Notes: a model not told the origin generated them from the sequence alone. 24,201 nucleotides of DNA from JAZNQN01 sp045656005 (GCA_045656005.1 JAZOQG010000038.1:1-24201), one strand, 5' to 3'; shown: positions 13,599 to 20,045, counted from the first letter of the stretch. Numbers and translations: made by a program.

Positions 13599-14495
13599 TT
13601 ATTCTTCATATGGTACGTAAAAATAATCTAAATACTTTTTAAACTTATCTTGTGCCGACAGGCAAGTGTCAATGAGATACCCTTTTTCGTTATTCCACTC
13701 GGAAAGTCCCCTGTAATAGAACATTTTAAGGCTATCGTCAATAATGAATGGAACAATATTATTTTTAAGGCATTCTTTAAACATGATAAGTCTTCCTACT
13801 CTGCCATTGCCATCCTGAAAGGGGTGGAGGGTTTCGAACTTGTAATGAAAATCAATAATTTCTTCCAATGTATGCTCGTTCTTTTGATTATAAGATTTTA
13901 ACAAGTCTTTGATTTTCTGTGCAACAGTTTCAGGACTTGCAGTTTCTTTTCCGCCAACTTCATTTGGAAGTTTTTTATACTCACCAACATTAAACCAATC
14001 TTTTCTTGAATCTGATGTTCCTGATTTTAAAGTAAAGTGAAGCTCTTTTATAAATTTTTCCGTAAGCTTAAAATTTGCACTGTTAATTATCATATCAATA
14101 CATTTGAAATGATTTGCAGTTTCTATAATATCATCAACATTGAGTGCATCGTTTTCTGCCCCTACAGTATTTGTTTCAAAAATATATCTTGTCTGGTCGT
14201 GAGTAAGTTTACTGCCCTCAATGTGATTCGAATTGTAGGTAAGTTCTATTTGAATTTTGTGATAAATTCCGCCCATAAGCTTTGAGCGTTTTTCTCTTTT
14301 TAATATATCAATAAGGAAATAAGGTCTGAGCCCTTTTTTATTAATTCTTTCAGGCTTTTCGGCATTTTCGGGAATATTCCAGGTTTTACCTGTTAAAAAC
14401 GCTCCGTCAATGCGATTTTGGGCACAATAATTTCTTATGCTTCTCTCGGACATATTCCAACGCTTTGCCATTTCGGAAACAGACAAATAATTCAT
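13599..14495 (-). CDS. Fic-family AMPylator-like protein with N-terminal helix-turn-helix domain
   Basis: 298 residues. The start ATG at 14495 is set by AGGAGG at 14502-14507; the frame stays open further upstream through the tRNA genes, but that part is not a gene. Residues 1-50 (LSVSEMAKRWNMSERSIRNY, then a 'GAFLTGKTWNIP' wing) form a MerR/excisionase-like DNA-binding domain. SNHIEG (89-94) fits the (S/T)xxxE(G/N) inhibitory helix, placing it before the Fic core (class II). HPFQDGNGRVGR (224-235) is the complete active-site motif with catalytic His224. Fic proteins transfer AMP or another nucleotide-derived group to target hydroxyls. Its own promoter region carries repeated palindromic half-sites, suggesting autoregulation through the N-terminal domain. 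Substrate unknown. Confidence 0.9.
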   Translation of the reverse strand: MNYLSVSEMAKRWNMSERSIRNYCAQNRIDGAFLTGKTWNIPENAEKPERINKKGLRPYFLIDILKREKRSKLMGGIYHKIQIELTYNSNHIEGSKLTHDQTRYIFETNTVGAENDALNVDDIIETANHFKCIDMIINSANFKLTEKFIKELHFTLKSGTSDSRKDWFNVGEYKKLPNEVGGKETASPETVAQKIKDLLKSYNQKNEHTLEEIIDFHYKFETLHPFQDGNGRVGRLIMFKECLKNNIVPFIIDDSLKMFYYRGLSEWNNEKGYLIDTCLSAQDKFKKYLDYFYVPYEE

Positions 14496-14510
14496 AATTA
14501 CCTCCTGCAA

Positions 14511-14574
14511 AATTGCCGTTATCGGCAAAATTAAAAACATATCACAAAATATATTATAATATTTTTGCCGATAA
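14511..14574 (-). promoter_or_regulatory. Candidate operator with three TTGCCG half-sites upstream of the Fic gene
   Basis: A palindrome TTGCCG, TTAT, CGGCAA (14513-14528) lies immediately upstream of the Fic ribosome-binding site. A third half-site TTTTGCCGATAA (14563-14574) lies 35 bp further upstream. A minus-strand TATAAT at 14553-14558 lies between them; I see no good -35. The arrangement suits repression by a DNA-binding protein, most simply the Fic protein's own N-terminal domain. Confidence 0.55.
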
Positions 14575-14583
14575 ATTATACAA

Positions 14584-14612
14584 AAAAACGTAGTGAAAAC
14601 CACTACGTTTTT
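14584..14612 (-). terminator. Bidirectional intrinsic terminator after the tRNA cluster
   Basis: A perfect 12-bp stem AAAAACGTAGTG (14584-14595) / CACTACGTTTTT (14601-14612) with loop AAAAC. Read on the minus strand it follows tRNA-Ser(GCU) by about 25 nt and ends in a run of U, separating the tRNAs from the Fic gene. Confidence 0.8.
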
Positions 14613-14636
14613 CTTCGCATACATTGTGCATACGAA

Positions 14637-14728
14637 TGGCGGAGAAGGAGAGATTCGAACTCTCGCACCAGTTTCCCAGCCTACTCCCTTAGCAGGGGAG
14701 CCCCTTCGACCTACTTGGGTACTTCTCC
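14637..14728 (-). tRNA. tRNA-Ser (anticodon GCU)
   Basis: A class II tRNA with long variable arm. Acceptor arms GGAGAAG (5', at 14728 downward) and CTTCTCC pair completely. The discriminator is G at 14640, and the CCA end is encoded (14637-14639). The anticodon loop contains CTGCTAA, giving GCU for AGY Ser codons, and the T-arm has GAGAGTTCGAATCTCTC. It lies third in the - strand order Leu, Ser(UGA), Ser(GCU). No obvious promoter of its own is seen, so it is probably cotranscribed with tRNA-Ser(UGA). Confidence 0.93.
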
Positions 14729-14799
14729 ATAAAATTATTAAGATGTTTGTCATAGCCCTCTCAGGCTTCGAATCCCTTGTTTACGGATAAGGGAAAAAC

Positions 14800-14886
14800 T
14801 GGCGGAGAAGGTGGGATTCGAACCCACGGCTCTTTCGAGTCACTGGTTTTCAAGACCAGCTCCTTAAACCGCTCGGACACCTCTCC
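14800..14886 (-). tRNA. tRNA-Ser (anticodon UGA)
   Basis: Class II tRNA. The acceptor GGAGAGG pairs with CTTCTCC (one G-U), followed by discriminator G and encoded CCA (14800-14802). The anticodon loop CTTGAAA gives UGA, and the long variable arm follows. The T-arm has GTGGGTTCGAATCCCAC. It has its own consensus promoter 18 bp upstream (14904-14932). Confidence 0.93.
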
Positions 14887-14903
14887 GCATCACAACGAAG
14901 CAT

Positions 14904-14932
14904 ATTATAGCACAAATCCTTCGCATTGTCAA
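14904..14932 (-). promoter_or_regulatory. Consensus sigma-A promoter of tRNA-Ser(UGA)
   Basis: On the minus strand: TTGACA (14927-14932), 17-bp spacer, TATAAT (14904-14909). Both boxes are perfect. The mature tRNA starts 18 bp downstream. Confidence 0.9.
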
Positions 14933-14934
14933 GT

Positions 14935-14970
14935 AAATTTAAGGCTAAAATTTTATTTAGCCTTAAATTT
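14935..14970 (-). terminator. Long hairpin immediately after tRNA-Leu(CAA)
   Basis: A perfect 15-bp stem (14935-14949 with 14956-14970, core AAGGCTAAA/TTTAGCCTT) with a 6-nt loop, beginning 2 nt after the encoded CCA. There is no strong U tract on the minus strand, so it may act in 3' processing or as a weak terminator before the next tRNA promoter. Confidence 0.65.
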
Positions 14971-14972
14971 AT

Positions 14973-15059
14973 TGGTACCGGTGGTCGGGGTCGAACCGAC
15001 ACGGTATCGCTACCACCGGATTTTGAGTCCGGCACGTCTGCCAATTCCATCACACCGGC
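14973..15059 (-). tRNA. tRNA-Leu (anticodon CAA)
   Basis: Class II tRNA. The acceptor GCCGGTG pairs with CACCGGT (first pair G-U), followed by discriminator A and encoded CCA (14973-14975). The D-arm has GATGGAATTGGCAGACGTGC, the typical tRNA-Leu start. The anticodon loop CTCAAAA gives CAA, and the T-arm has GTCGGTTCGACCCCGAC. Promoter at 15074-15102. Confidence 0.93.
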
Positions 15060-15073
15060 ATGTGAACAGATAT

Positions 15074-15102
15074 ATTATACTATAACATTAAGCAAAAATC
15101 AA
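15074..15102 (-). promoter_or_regulatory. Sigma-A-type promoter of tRNA-Leu(CAA)
   Basis: On the minus strand: TTGATT (15097-15102), 17-bp spacer, TATAAT (15074-15079), 15 bp upstream of the mature tRNA 5' end. Confidence 0.8.
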
Positions 15103-15128
15103 GTATTATTTACAAAAAAATCTTATTT

Positions 15129-15398
15129 TTACAAAAAAATATTAAACATTGCAAGAAACACTACTCCGCCAATTCCCAAAAAGCCACATATAAGTGCCGT
15201 TATGAGATTTATGGCAATTTGAAAAGCACTTTGTGAAAAGAGGGTGTTTATTAAAATTATCAAGCTGCATCCAAGTGCGGTGCGAAGAAAGAACCTTAAC
15301 ACAAGTTTTATTGGGTTCCATAAAAAGCGGAAAAGCAAAATAATTAAAAAAAGACAACCTGAATAAATAAAAACGCTTAAAGCCGACGCATAGTTCAC
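15129..15398 (-). CDS. bofA: BofA-family sporulation protein (pro-sigma-K processing inhibitor type)
   Basis: 89 residues from GTG 15398, preferred because AAAGGGGG then lies 7 nt upstream; a GTG at 15404 sits almost on the RBS. Two to three hydrophobic segments are present. The C-terminal half has the BofA signature: RTALGCSLIILINTLFSQSA, then FQIAINLITALICGFLGIGG and a final hydrophobic helix ('G......lN.....p..iplN..t.l..g.LGipG'). In Bacillus, BofA holds the SpoIVFB protease inactive in the mother-cell membrane until the forespore signals. It lies just downstream of the YdcZ-type transporter gene on the same strand and may share its transcript. An inverted repeat covers its RBS. Confidence 0.82.
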   Translation of the reverse strand: MNYASALSVFIYSGCLFLIILLFRFLWNPIKLVLRFFLRTALGCSLIILINTLFSQSAFQIAINLITALICGFLGIGGVVFLAMFNIFL

Positions 15399-15402
15399 AA
15401 AC

Positions 15403-15439
15403 ACACCCCCTTTAAATATATGTTAAAAAAGGGGGATGT
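15403..15439 (-). promoter_or_regulatory. Hairpin that would sequester the bofA ribosome-binding site
   Basis: In the minus-strand transcript CCCCCTTT (15428-15435) is complementary to AAAGGGGG (15406-15413), the bofA Shine-Dalgarno. With one bulged base the pairing extends to ACA/TGT at 15403-15405 and 15437-15439. The loop is 14 nt. Closed, it would block bofA translation. Confidence 0.5.
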
Positions 15440-15443
15440 ATGA

Positions 15444-15869
15444 TTAACGCTTAAAAAGTATGACACCAGCTACCATCAGCGCAATTCCAATATATTTTGT
15501 AATTCCAAATGAAACCTTTTCTGCACCAAACAGTCCGAAATAGTCAATAAGTGCGGCGGTTACAAGCTGAGAAATCAGAATAATGGAAATCGCAATTGTG
15601 GGGGAGAGTCCTTTAATCGAAAGCATAACCGTAACGGTAATTAAAACACCTATTATGCCGCCTGTAAGATAAATTTTGTTTACGGACATAATTTCCGCAA
15701 AAGAGCCTTTGCCGAAAATAAGCATTACAATAAGAGAAAGCACAAAGGCCGTTCCCTGAACGAAGGCATTAGATTCAAAAAGACCTATTTTTTTTGAGAG
15801 AGCGGTATTTAGTACTCCCTGAAAGCTCATTGCGGCACCTGCAATAATACTGAAAATCGTTCCAATCAT
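15444..15869 (-). CDS. DMT-superfamily small membrane protein, YdcZ/DUF606 family
   Basis: 141 residues from ATG 15869 (RBS AAGGTGA); the frame's upstream extension runs into the rpsT terminator. About five hydrophobic helices are predicted. The start MIGTIFSIIAGAAMSFQGVLNTALSKKIG and the later GGIIGVLITVTVMLSIKGLSPTIAISIILISQLVTAALIDYFG, then KYIGIALMVAGVILFKR, match the YdcZ family ('G...a.Q..iN..L...lG', 'p.lga......i..Qll....iD..G', 'r..G..L...Gv.l'). These are half-size DMT transporters with unknown substrates. It lies downstream of rpsT behind a terminator and upstream of bofA. Confidence 0.8.
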   Translation of the reverse strand: MIGTIFSIIAGAAMSFQGVLNTALSKKIGLFESNAFVQGTAFVLSLIVMLIFGKGSFAEIMSVNKIYLTGGIIGVLITVTVMLSIKGLSPTIAISIILISQLVTAALIDYFGLFGAEKVSFGITKYIGIALMVAGVILFKR

Positions 15870-15913
15870 AAAATCACCTTGCACTATTTTCTGCAATTTT
15901 TTGAAATTTATGC

Positions 15914-15945
15914 AAAAAAATACTGCCTTGCTTTTGCAAGACAGT
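15914..15945 (-). terminator. Intrinsic terminator of rpsT
   Basis: On the minus strand ACTGTCTTGC (15936-15945) pairs with GCAAGGCAGT (15922-15931; one G-U) across an AAAA loop, followed by ATTTTTTT (15914-15921). It lies 16 nt after the rpsT stop codon. Confidence 0.9.
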
Positions 15946-15960
15946 GGAAAAATCATTAAA

Positions 15961-16227
15961 TTATGCTACCATTGCGTTGAGCTTTTTAGCAAGCTGAGCT
16001 TTCTTTCTGGAAGCAGTGTTTTTAGCTAAAACACCTTTTGCAACAGCCTGATCAAGCTTCTTAACTGCAAAACGGAAGGTTTCTTTTGCAACTGCGCCGT
16101 CGTGAGAATCAAGGGCAGCGTCAAATCTTTTTATAGCAGTTTTGAGAGCTGATTTTACCATCTGATTTCTAAGGGTTTTCTTAGCGATAACTTTAACTCT
16201 TTTTTTAGCAGATTTAATATTTGGCAT
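15961..16227 (-). CDS. rpsT: 30S ribosomal protein bS20
   Basis: 88 residues from ATG 16227, set by GGAGGTGA upstream; an in-frame ATG at 16242 is not used because the RBS lies between the two. MPNIKSAKKRVKVIAKKTLRNQMVKSALKT is the standard bS20 start, and the rest is basic and helical, with the usual SRKKAQLAKKLNAM end. The protein binds 16S rRNA early in small-subunit assembly. Monocistronic, with its own promoter (16263-16291) and terminator. Confidence 0.97.
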   Translation of the reverse strand: MPNIKSAKKRVKVIAKKTLRNQMVKSALKTAIKRFDAALDSHDGAVAKETFRFAVKKLDQAVAKGVLAKNTASRKKAQLAKKLNAMVA

Positions 16228-16262
16228 GTATTTCACCTCCAACTAATTAATGACTACATGAT

Positions 16263-16291
16263 ATTCTAACACAAATTTCCTCTAAATGCAA
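16263..16291 (-). promoter_or_regulatory. Sigma-A-type promoter of rpsT
   Basis: On the minus strand: TTGCAT (16286-16291), 17-bp spacer, TAGAAT (16263-16268), 36 bp upstream of the start codon. Confidence 0.75.
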
Positions 16292-16319
16292 GACTTTTTT
16301 TAAAAAAAGTTTATTTTTT

Positions 16320-17426
16320 TTAAGCATTGTCGGGGAGATTGCCGTCGAGCTTACCGTCTTCCTTGTAATCGAGATACAAAAGACGGACAGAAGCTACAAT
16401 CGGAACACCCAAAATCATGCCGACAGCTCCCCAAAGTCCACCGAAGAACGTAACTGCAAAAATTACCCACAAGGGACTTATTCCCACACTTCCGCCAACA
16501 AGACGCGGCTGAATTATATTGGAATCTATCTGCCCTGCGATAATCTGGAAAATGAGTGCCCAAAGTGCGGGCAAAGGTCCCATAACAACTGCGCACACAA
16601 GATAAACTACACCTGCCGCCGCTATCGGACCGAAGAATGGAATCATGTTGCCGATTGCCACCAAAAGTCCCAAAAGCCAAGGGTATGGTGCATGGAAAAA
16701 GTAGAGAAAAACTGCCGAAATACTTCCCACAATCCCTGCATCAAGCAAGAGGCTTACGAAATAGGAATTGAAAATTTCAACGAGTTTTCCTGTGTATATA
16801 GCAAGTGTTGTAGACTTTCTGTCCTTAAAAACGAATTTTGCCAATGTTTTAAAAAGGTCGGAAAGCGAATCGCGTTCAATTAAAATATACATTGACAATA
16901 TAATTCCCAAAAGGAAATTGAGCATTGAGTTTGCCACAGAGCTTAAAACCCCAACAAAACGTCCCATCATATCAAAATTGAGATATGAATTTGCTGCATC
17001 CATAATCTTTTGTGAGATGTTGAGGTTTGAAATAATCTCAAAATCCTTTAAAAGCTTGTCCAGTTTCTGAAAGTACGCGGGTAAATTTGCCACAAAGTCC
17101 TGAATATTTTTGTAAATTGCAGGAATAAAAAACTGAAGCACAATGGAAATGAGCGCAATCAAAATGAGATATACTGACACGACGCTTATCGTTCGTGCAG
17201 TACCCTTTTTTATTTTGCCGAATTTCATCAAAAGTGCTTCTTCCAGCTTTTTTGACGGGCGGAACGTGAAAAAAGCAATTACCCCGCCGAAAATAAATGG
17301 CATCAGAATAGTTACAGAAAAGGAAATAAATCCCCATATTGCAGAAATGTCAATTATTTTCCATGCCACAATAAACAAAAGTCCAAGTATTAAAATTTTT
17401 AAAAAGTCGCCGCCAAATTTTTTCAT
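16320..17426 (-). CDS. AI-2E family (PerM-like) transporter
   Basis: 368 residues with about eight hydrophobic segments. The family layout is visible: an N-terminal helix pair (ILILGLLFIVAWKIIDISAI, FSVTILMPFIFGGVIAFFTF), a basic loop, then a soluble helical stretch of about 100 residues (FVANLPAYFQKLDKLLKDFE). The C-terminal multi-span domain has LLVAIGNMIPFFGPIAAAGV and IIAGQIDSNIIQPRLVGGSVGISPLWVIFAVTFFGGLWGAVGMILGVPIVA. The 'GN.IPf.Gp' and 'Q..d.nii.P...g...gl.Pl.vi....gg...G..G..l..P' blocks are diagnostic. Members export signals or act in ion exchange, and the substrate here is unknown. It has its own promoter at 17457-17485. Confidence 0.92.
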   Translation of the reverse strand: MKKFGGDFLKILILGLLFIVAWKIIDISAIWGFISFSVTILMPFIFGGVIAFFTFRPSKKLEEALLMKFGKIKKGTARTISVVSVYLILIALISIVLQFFIPAIYKNIQDFVANLPAYFQKLDKLLKDFEIISNLNISQKIMDAANSYLNFDMMGRFVGVLSSVANSMLNFLLGIILSMYILIERDSLSDLFKTLAKFVFKDRKSTTLAIYTGKLVEIFNSYFVSLLLDAGIVGSISAVFLYFFHAPYPWLLGLLVAIGNMIPFFGPIAAAGVVYLVCAVVMGPLPALWALIFQIIAGQIDSNIIQPRLVGGSVGISPLWVIFAVTFFGGLWGAVGMILGVPIVASVRLLYLDYKEDGKLDGNLPDNA

Positions 17427-17456
17427 ATTAAACCTCTAAAACTTTACTATAGGTTA

Positions 17457-17485
17457 ATATTAACACGTCCGGGAAAAAATATCAA
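17457..17485 (-). promoter_or_regulatory. Sigma-A-type promoter of the AI-2E-family gene
   Basis: On the minus strand: TTGATA (17480-17485), 17-bp spacer, TAATAT (17457-17462), 30 bp before the start codon. Confidence 0.65.
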
Positions 17486-17492
17486 TAGTTTT

Positions 17493-17576
17493 TTATCTCA
17501 TTATTGCGGCTAAAACTATTAATGCTACAAGTGCAACTCCAAAGAAAATGAGAGTAACTTTAGTATCTTTTTTCAT
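17493..17576 (-). CDS. 27-residue single-span membrane peptide
   Basis: ATG 17576 is preceded by AGTAGGAGGGATTTATA, a near-perfect ribosome-binding site. The peptide begins MKKDTKVTLIFFGVALVALI, continues VLAAIMR, and stops at TAA 17493-17495. It has a short basic N terminus, one 19-residue hydrophobic helix and a basic end. The start signal is stronger than those of many larger genes here. No family is recognised; such peptides in spore-formers often modulate membrane complexes, but that is only a suggestion. Confidence 0.6.
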   Translation of the reverse strand: MKKDTKVTLIFFGVALVALIVLAAIMR

Positions 17577-17596
17577 TATAAATCCCTCCTACTGTA

Positions 17597-17815
17597 TTAG
17601 GGATAGGGAAAATAGTTTCAGAACGAACAAACTGAACCCGAAGATGTATTGTTATACTTCGAGAGGTGAAGGTTGTTTGTAGCAAAAAGGCTTTAAAATT
17701 CAGAAAAATCATTTTTGATTTTTCATCAAAAATAAAAAATTAAAAATTATATTGATTAAACATTATTATTCATTTTGCCTTTTTGCGTTCTGGACTATTT
17801 TGACATCCCTGAAAT
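17597..17815. other. Non-coding AT-rich stretch with a 10-bp inverted repeat
   Basis: No gene is seen. GCAAAAAGGC (17682-17691) is repeated inverted as GCCTTTTTGC (17777-17786) around about 85 bp of very AT-rich sequence with several short A/T palindromes (for example 17708-17733). This could be a small non-autonomous (MITE-like) element or chance. A separate hairpin with arms CGAAG/CTTCG lies near 17640-17662 on the leader side of the 27-residue ORF. Confidence 0.35.
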
Positions 17816-17894
17816 AAAAAAAGGGCAGGGAGCTACTATATAGCTCTCCACCCAAAAAGCCGATTCTTGAAAACGGAAATTTCCGTCCAACCGT
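17816..17894 (-). ncRNA. Candidate small RNA (about 79 nt) with own promoter and terminator
   Basis: A consensus minus-strand promoter (17901-17929) would start transcription near 17894. The transcript contains the self-complementary CGGAAATTTCCG (17874-17885). It ends in a strong hairpin: GGGTGGAGAGCTA (17841-17853) with TAGCTCCCTGCCC (17823-17835, wobbles and one mismatch), then seven U (17816-17822). No ORF or RBS fits inside, and the next gene is 240 bp away. I do not recognise the family; 6S and SRP RNA do not match in length or motifs. It could alternatively be an attenuated leader. Confidence 0.6.
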
Positions 17895-17900
17895 AGTTTT

Positions 17901-17929
17901 ATTTTAACTGAAAATACAAAAATTGTCAA
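17901..17929 (-). promoter_or_regulatory. Sigma-A promoter of the candidate small RNA
   Basis: On the minus strand: TTGACA (17924-17929), 17-bp spacer, TAAAAT (17901-17906). The -35 box starts 4 bp after the spoIIR stop codon. Confidence 0.75.
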
Positions 17930-17932
17930 GCA

Positions 17933-18559
17933 TTATTTTTTCAATGCTGTTTTTATAGTATTTACGGACTTTGAAAAATAATCTACTATTTTAAATCTTA
18001 TACTGAAGCCTTCCTCTGTGGTGATAAGGTCCATCTCAGACGGGGTGAGATTTTCCTTTAAGGTGTTTAAAGAGAGAGCGGAATCGGTAAAGCATAAAGG
18101 GGGATACATTACGCACCACCAGTTTTGCCCTTCCGCCTTTCCTATTTCCACCCTGACGCCGCTGTAATTTCCTGCAGGAAGGGAGAAGGAGTTATATGTT
18201 TTCATGGGGAAAAAGTATTCACCGAGGGAAACTTTGACATCATAGGAAAAACCCCTCTTTTTAATTTCGTCTTTTGCAACACTTTCGAGGTAAGGAATAT
18301 TTTCCAGAAGAAGTGTTTGGCAGTCATTCGGTGATGATGCTTTTCTGAAAATTTCTTTTCCTTCCATTAAAATTCTGTCACGCACAGAAAATTTAAGTGC
18401 CTGGTCCTCTTCGGAATTACTGTTTGCGAGCACATGAAGCCTTATAAGTTTTTCGGAAAGACCATTTCGGAGAGTGAGCGAACTTTCCAGAAAGGTTGTG
18501 CAAAGAAAAAGAGCGGATAATACTAATAATATAAGCAGAAAATTTTTTTTATTTTTCAT
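17933..18559 (-). CDS. spoIIR: Stage II sporulation protein R
   Basis: 208 residues from ATG 18559, set by GGAGAT 4 nt upstream. An N-terminal hydrophobic segment (FLLILLVLSALFLCTTFL) acts as signal or anchor. The family core is clear: LSEKLIRLHVLANSNSEEDQ, LKFSVRDRIL, then LGEYFFPMKTYNSFSLPAGN and YSGVRVEIGKAEGQNWWCVMYPPLCF. In Bacillus, SpoIIR is made in the forespore under sigma-F and crosses to activate the SpoIIGA protease that matures sigma-E. The upstream region carries a matching sigma-F-type promoter (18581-18609). It stands alone between divergent and unrelated genes. Confidence 0.95.
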   Translation of the reverse strand: MKNKKNFLLILLVLSALFLCTTFLESSLTLRNGLSEKLIRLHVLANSNSEEDQALKFSVRDRILMEGKEIFRKASSPNDCQTLLLENIPYLESVAKDEIKKRGFSYDVKVSLGEYFFPMKTYNSFSLPAGNYSGVRVEIGKAEGQNWWCVMYPPLCFTDSALSLNTLKENLTPSEMDLITTEEGFSIRFKIVDYFSKSVNTIKTALKK

Positions 18560-18580
18560 AACAATCTCCATTTCTTCTTC

Positions 18581-18609
18581 TATTTTTACCGTTTTTGAGA
18601 AATATATAC
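18581..18609 (-). promoter_or_regulatory. Sigma-F-type promoter of spoIIR
   Basis: On the minus strand GGTAAAAATA (18581-18590) fits the sigma-F -10 consensus GGNNANAMTR at every position. GTATA (18605-18609) fits the GYATA -35, with a 14-bp spacer, one short of the usual 15. The -10 box ends 21 bp before the spoIIR start codon. Confidence 0.7.
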
Positions 18610-18613
18610 ATGC

Positions 18614-18643
18614 TTGACAAAAAGGTTGATATTATGGTAAAAT
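18614..18643 (+). promoter_or_regulatory. Sigma-A-type promoter of the ceramidase-family operon
   Basis: TTGACA (18614-18619), 18-bp spacer, TAAAAT (18638-18643); AAAGGAGG follows at about 18656-18662, before ATG 18672. It is divergent from the spoIIR promoter. Confidence 0.8.
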
Positions 18644-18671
18644 TTAATGATGAAAAAGGAGGCTGATTTTT

Positions 18672-20030
18672 ATGAACAAATTTAAAGCAGGTTATGGAAA
18701 AGTTAATATAAATCCTACTTTGGGGATAGGTATATACGGCTACTATGTTCCAAGATTTGCGAAAGGTATTTTAGATGATATTGAAGCCGCTGCACTTACG
18801 CTTTCTCTCGGAGAAAAAACGGTGGCAATACTTACAGTTGACAACGGAGGAATTGACAGTGATATACTTAAAGGCTATTGCGAAAAAATAGAAAAGGAAA
18901 CAGGAATATCGAAAGACAATATTTTTATTTGTGCATCTCACACTCACACAGGTCCTCTTATAAAGGTTACAGATATGTTCGAGGCAGACGAAGAGCCTGT
19001 AAAAAAATATGCTGAGTTTTTGGGTGAAAGACTTTGCGATGCAGTAAAACTTTCTCTTCTTGACATGAAGGAAGCTAAGATGGGTTATGCCACAGCTTAT
19101 GCACCTGACAAAATTTCTTACATAAGAAGATACAAAATGAAGGACGGCACTACAATGACATGTCCGCCCGTGGGTGACGAGAATATTGATTACCCTATCG
19201 GCGAGCTTGACAGAAGGGTGCATGTTGTCCGCTTTGACAGAGAAGGCGGGGAGAGCATTGTGTTTTTAAACTACGGACTTCATGCCGATACTATTGGCGG
19301 AGAAATGATTTCTGCTGACTGGCCCGGTTGGACACGTAAAACAATAGAAAGTGCACTCGATAATGTAAAATGTATGGTATTTGCAGGTGCAGAGGGTGAT
19401 GTGGGAAGTACAAACGTTTATCCAAAAGACGGAGACTTAAACGACACCGAGATTAGCTTTGACAACGAAATGAAAAGTCCAGGCATGGCACGTTTTGTAG
19501 GCCGTGCACTTGCAGGTTGCATTTTGCAGGTTTATGACAAGGTTTACTATACTCCCGTTGAAAAACTCGAAATTCTTCACAAAACTGCAAAAATTCCTGC
19601 AAACCTTCCTTCCGAGGAAGATATGCCCAAAGCAAGAGAATACAAAATGCTTCACGATGCAGGAAGAGATGACGAAATCCCATACACAGCCATGGAGCTT
19701 ACAACAGTTGTTGCCGAAGCTCTTCGTATGTGCAAAATGGAAGGCGGAGCAGACCACTTTGACCTTGATATAGTAGGAGTAAGAATAGGCGAGGTGGCAC
19801 TTTTGGGAATACCGGGTGAGCCTTTTACGGATATCGGTGTTGAGATTAAGAAAACTGCAGGGTACGGACTTATAATGCCCTGTGCGCTTACAAACGGAAA
19901 CGAAGGGTATTTCCCCGTAAAAAGTGCTTATGACGAGGGCGGATACGAAGCGAGAACCTCTCCCTATAAGGCATCTGTTGCAGAGGATATTATTGAGACG
20001 GCAAAAAAACTTCTTACGGAGATTTTGTAA
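18672..20030 (+). CDS. Neutral/alkaline ceramidase-family hydrolase, cytoplasmic, without C-terminal domain
   Basis: 452 residues. The zinc amidohydrolase core of neutral ceramidases is recognisable: SHTHTGP (residues 89-95, His90/His92 region), NYGLHADTIGG (His204), a GDV motif at 242-244 (the 'GDVSPN' site of ceramidases, here GDVGSTN), PGEPFT (Glu383) and TNGNEGYFPVKSAYDEGGYE (about 407-426, metal-ligand Tyr region). Ceramidases split N-acyl-sphingosine amides. Canonical enzymes are secreted and about 650 residues; this one has no signal peptide and lacks the C-terminal beta domain, so another intracellular amide substrate is likely. First gene of a three-gene operon; 15 bp before the phosphatase-like gene. 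A paralogue begins at 23923. Confidence 0.87.
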   Translation: MNKFKAGYGKVNINPTLGIGIYGYYVPRFAKGILDDIEAAALTLSLGEKTVAILTVDNGGIDSDILKGYCEKIEKETGISKDNIFICASHTHTGPLIKVTDMFEADEEPVKKYAEFLGERLCDAVKLSLLDMKEAKMGYATAYAPDKISYIRRYKMKDGTTMTCPPVGDENIDYPIGELDRRVHVVRFDREGGESIVFLNYGLHADTIGGEMISADWPGWTRKTIESALDNVKCMVFAGAEGDVGSTNVYPKDGDLNDTEISFDNEMKSPGMARFVGRALAGCILQVYDKVYYTPVEKLEILHKTAKIPANLPSEEDMPKAREYKMLHDAGRDDEIPYTAMELTTVVAEALRMCKMEGGADHFDLDIVGVRIGEVALLGIPGEPFTDIGVEIKKTAGYGLIMPCALTNGNEGYFPVKSAYDEGGYEARTSPYKASVAEDIIETAKKLLTEIL

Positions 20031-20045
20031 AAAGAGGTTTAACTT

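Noticed and set aside
14496..14753. N-terminal extension of the Fic gene
   Set aside because: The frame is open, but it runs through a terminator and tRNA-Ser(GCU). AGGAGG fixes the start at 14495.
14745..14785. A partial fourth tRNA (a T-loop-like TTCGAA between the two tRNA-Ser genes)
   Set aside because: The flanking bases do not form a 5-bp T stem and no anticodon or acceptor arm can be drawn.
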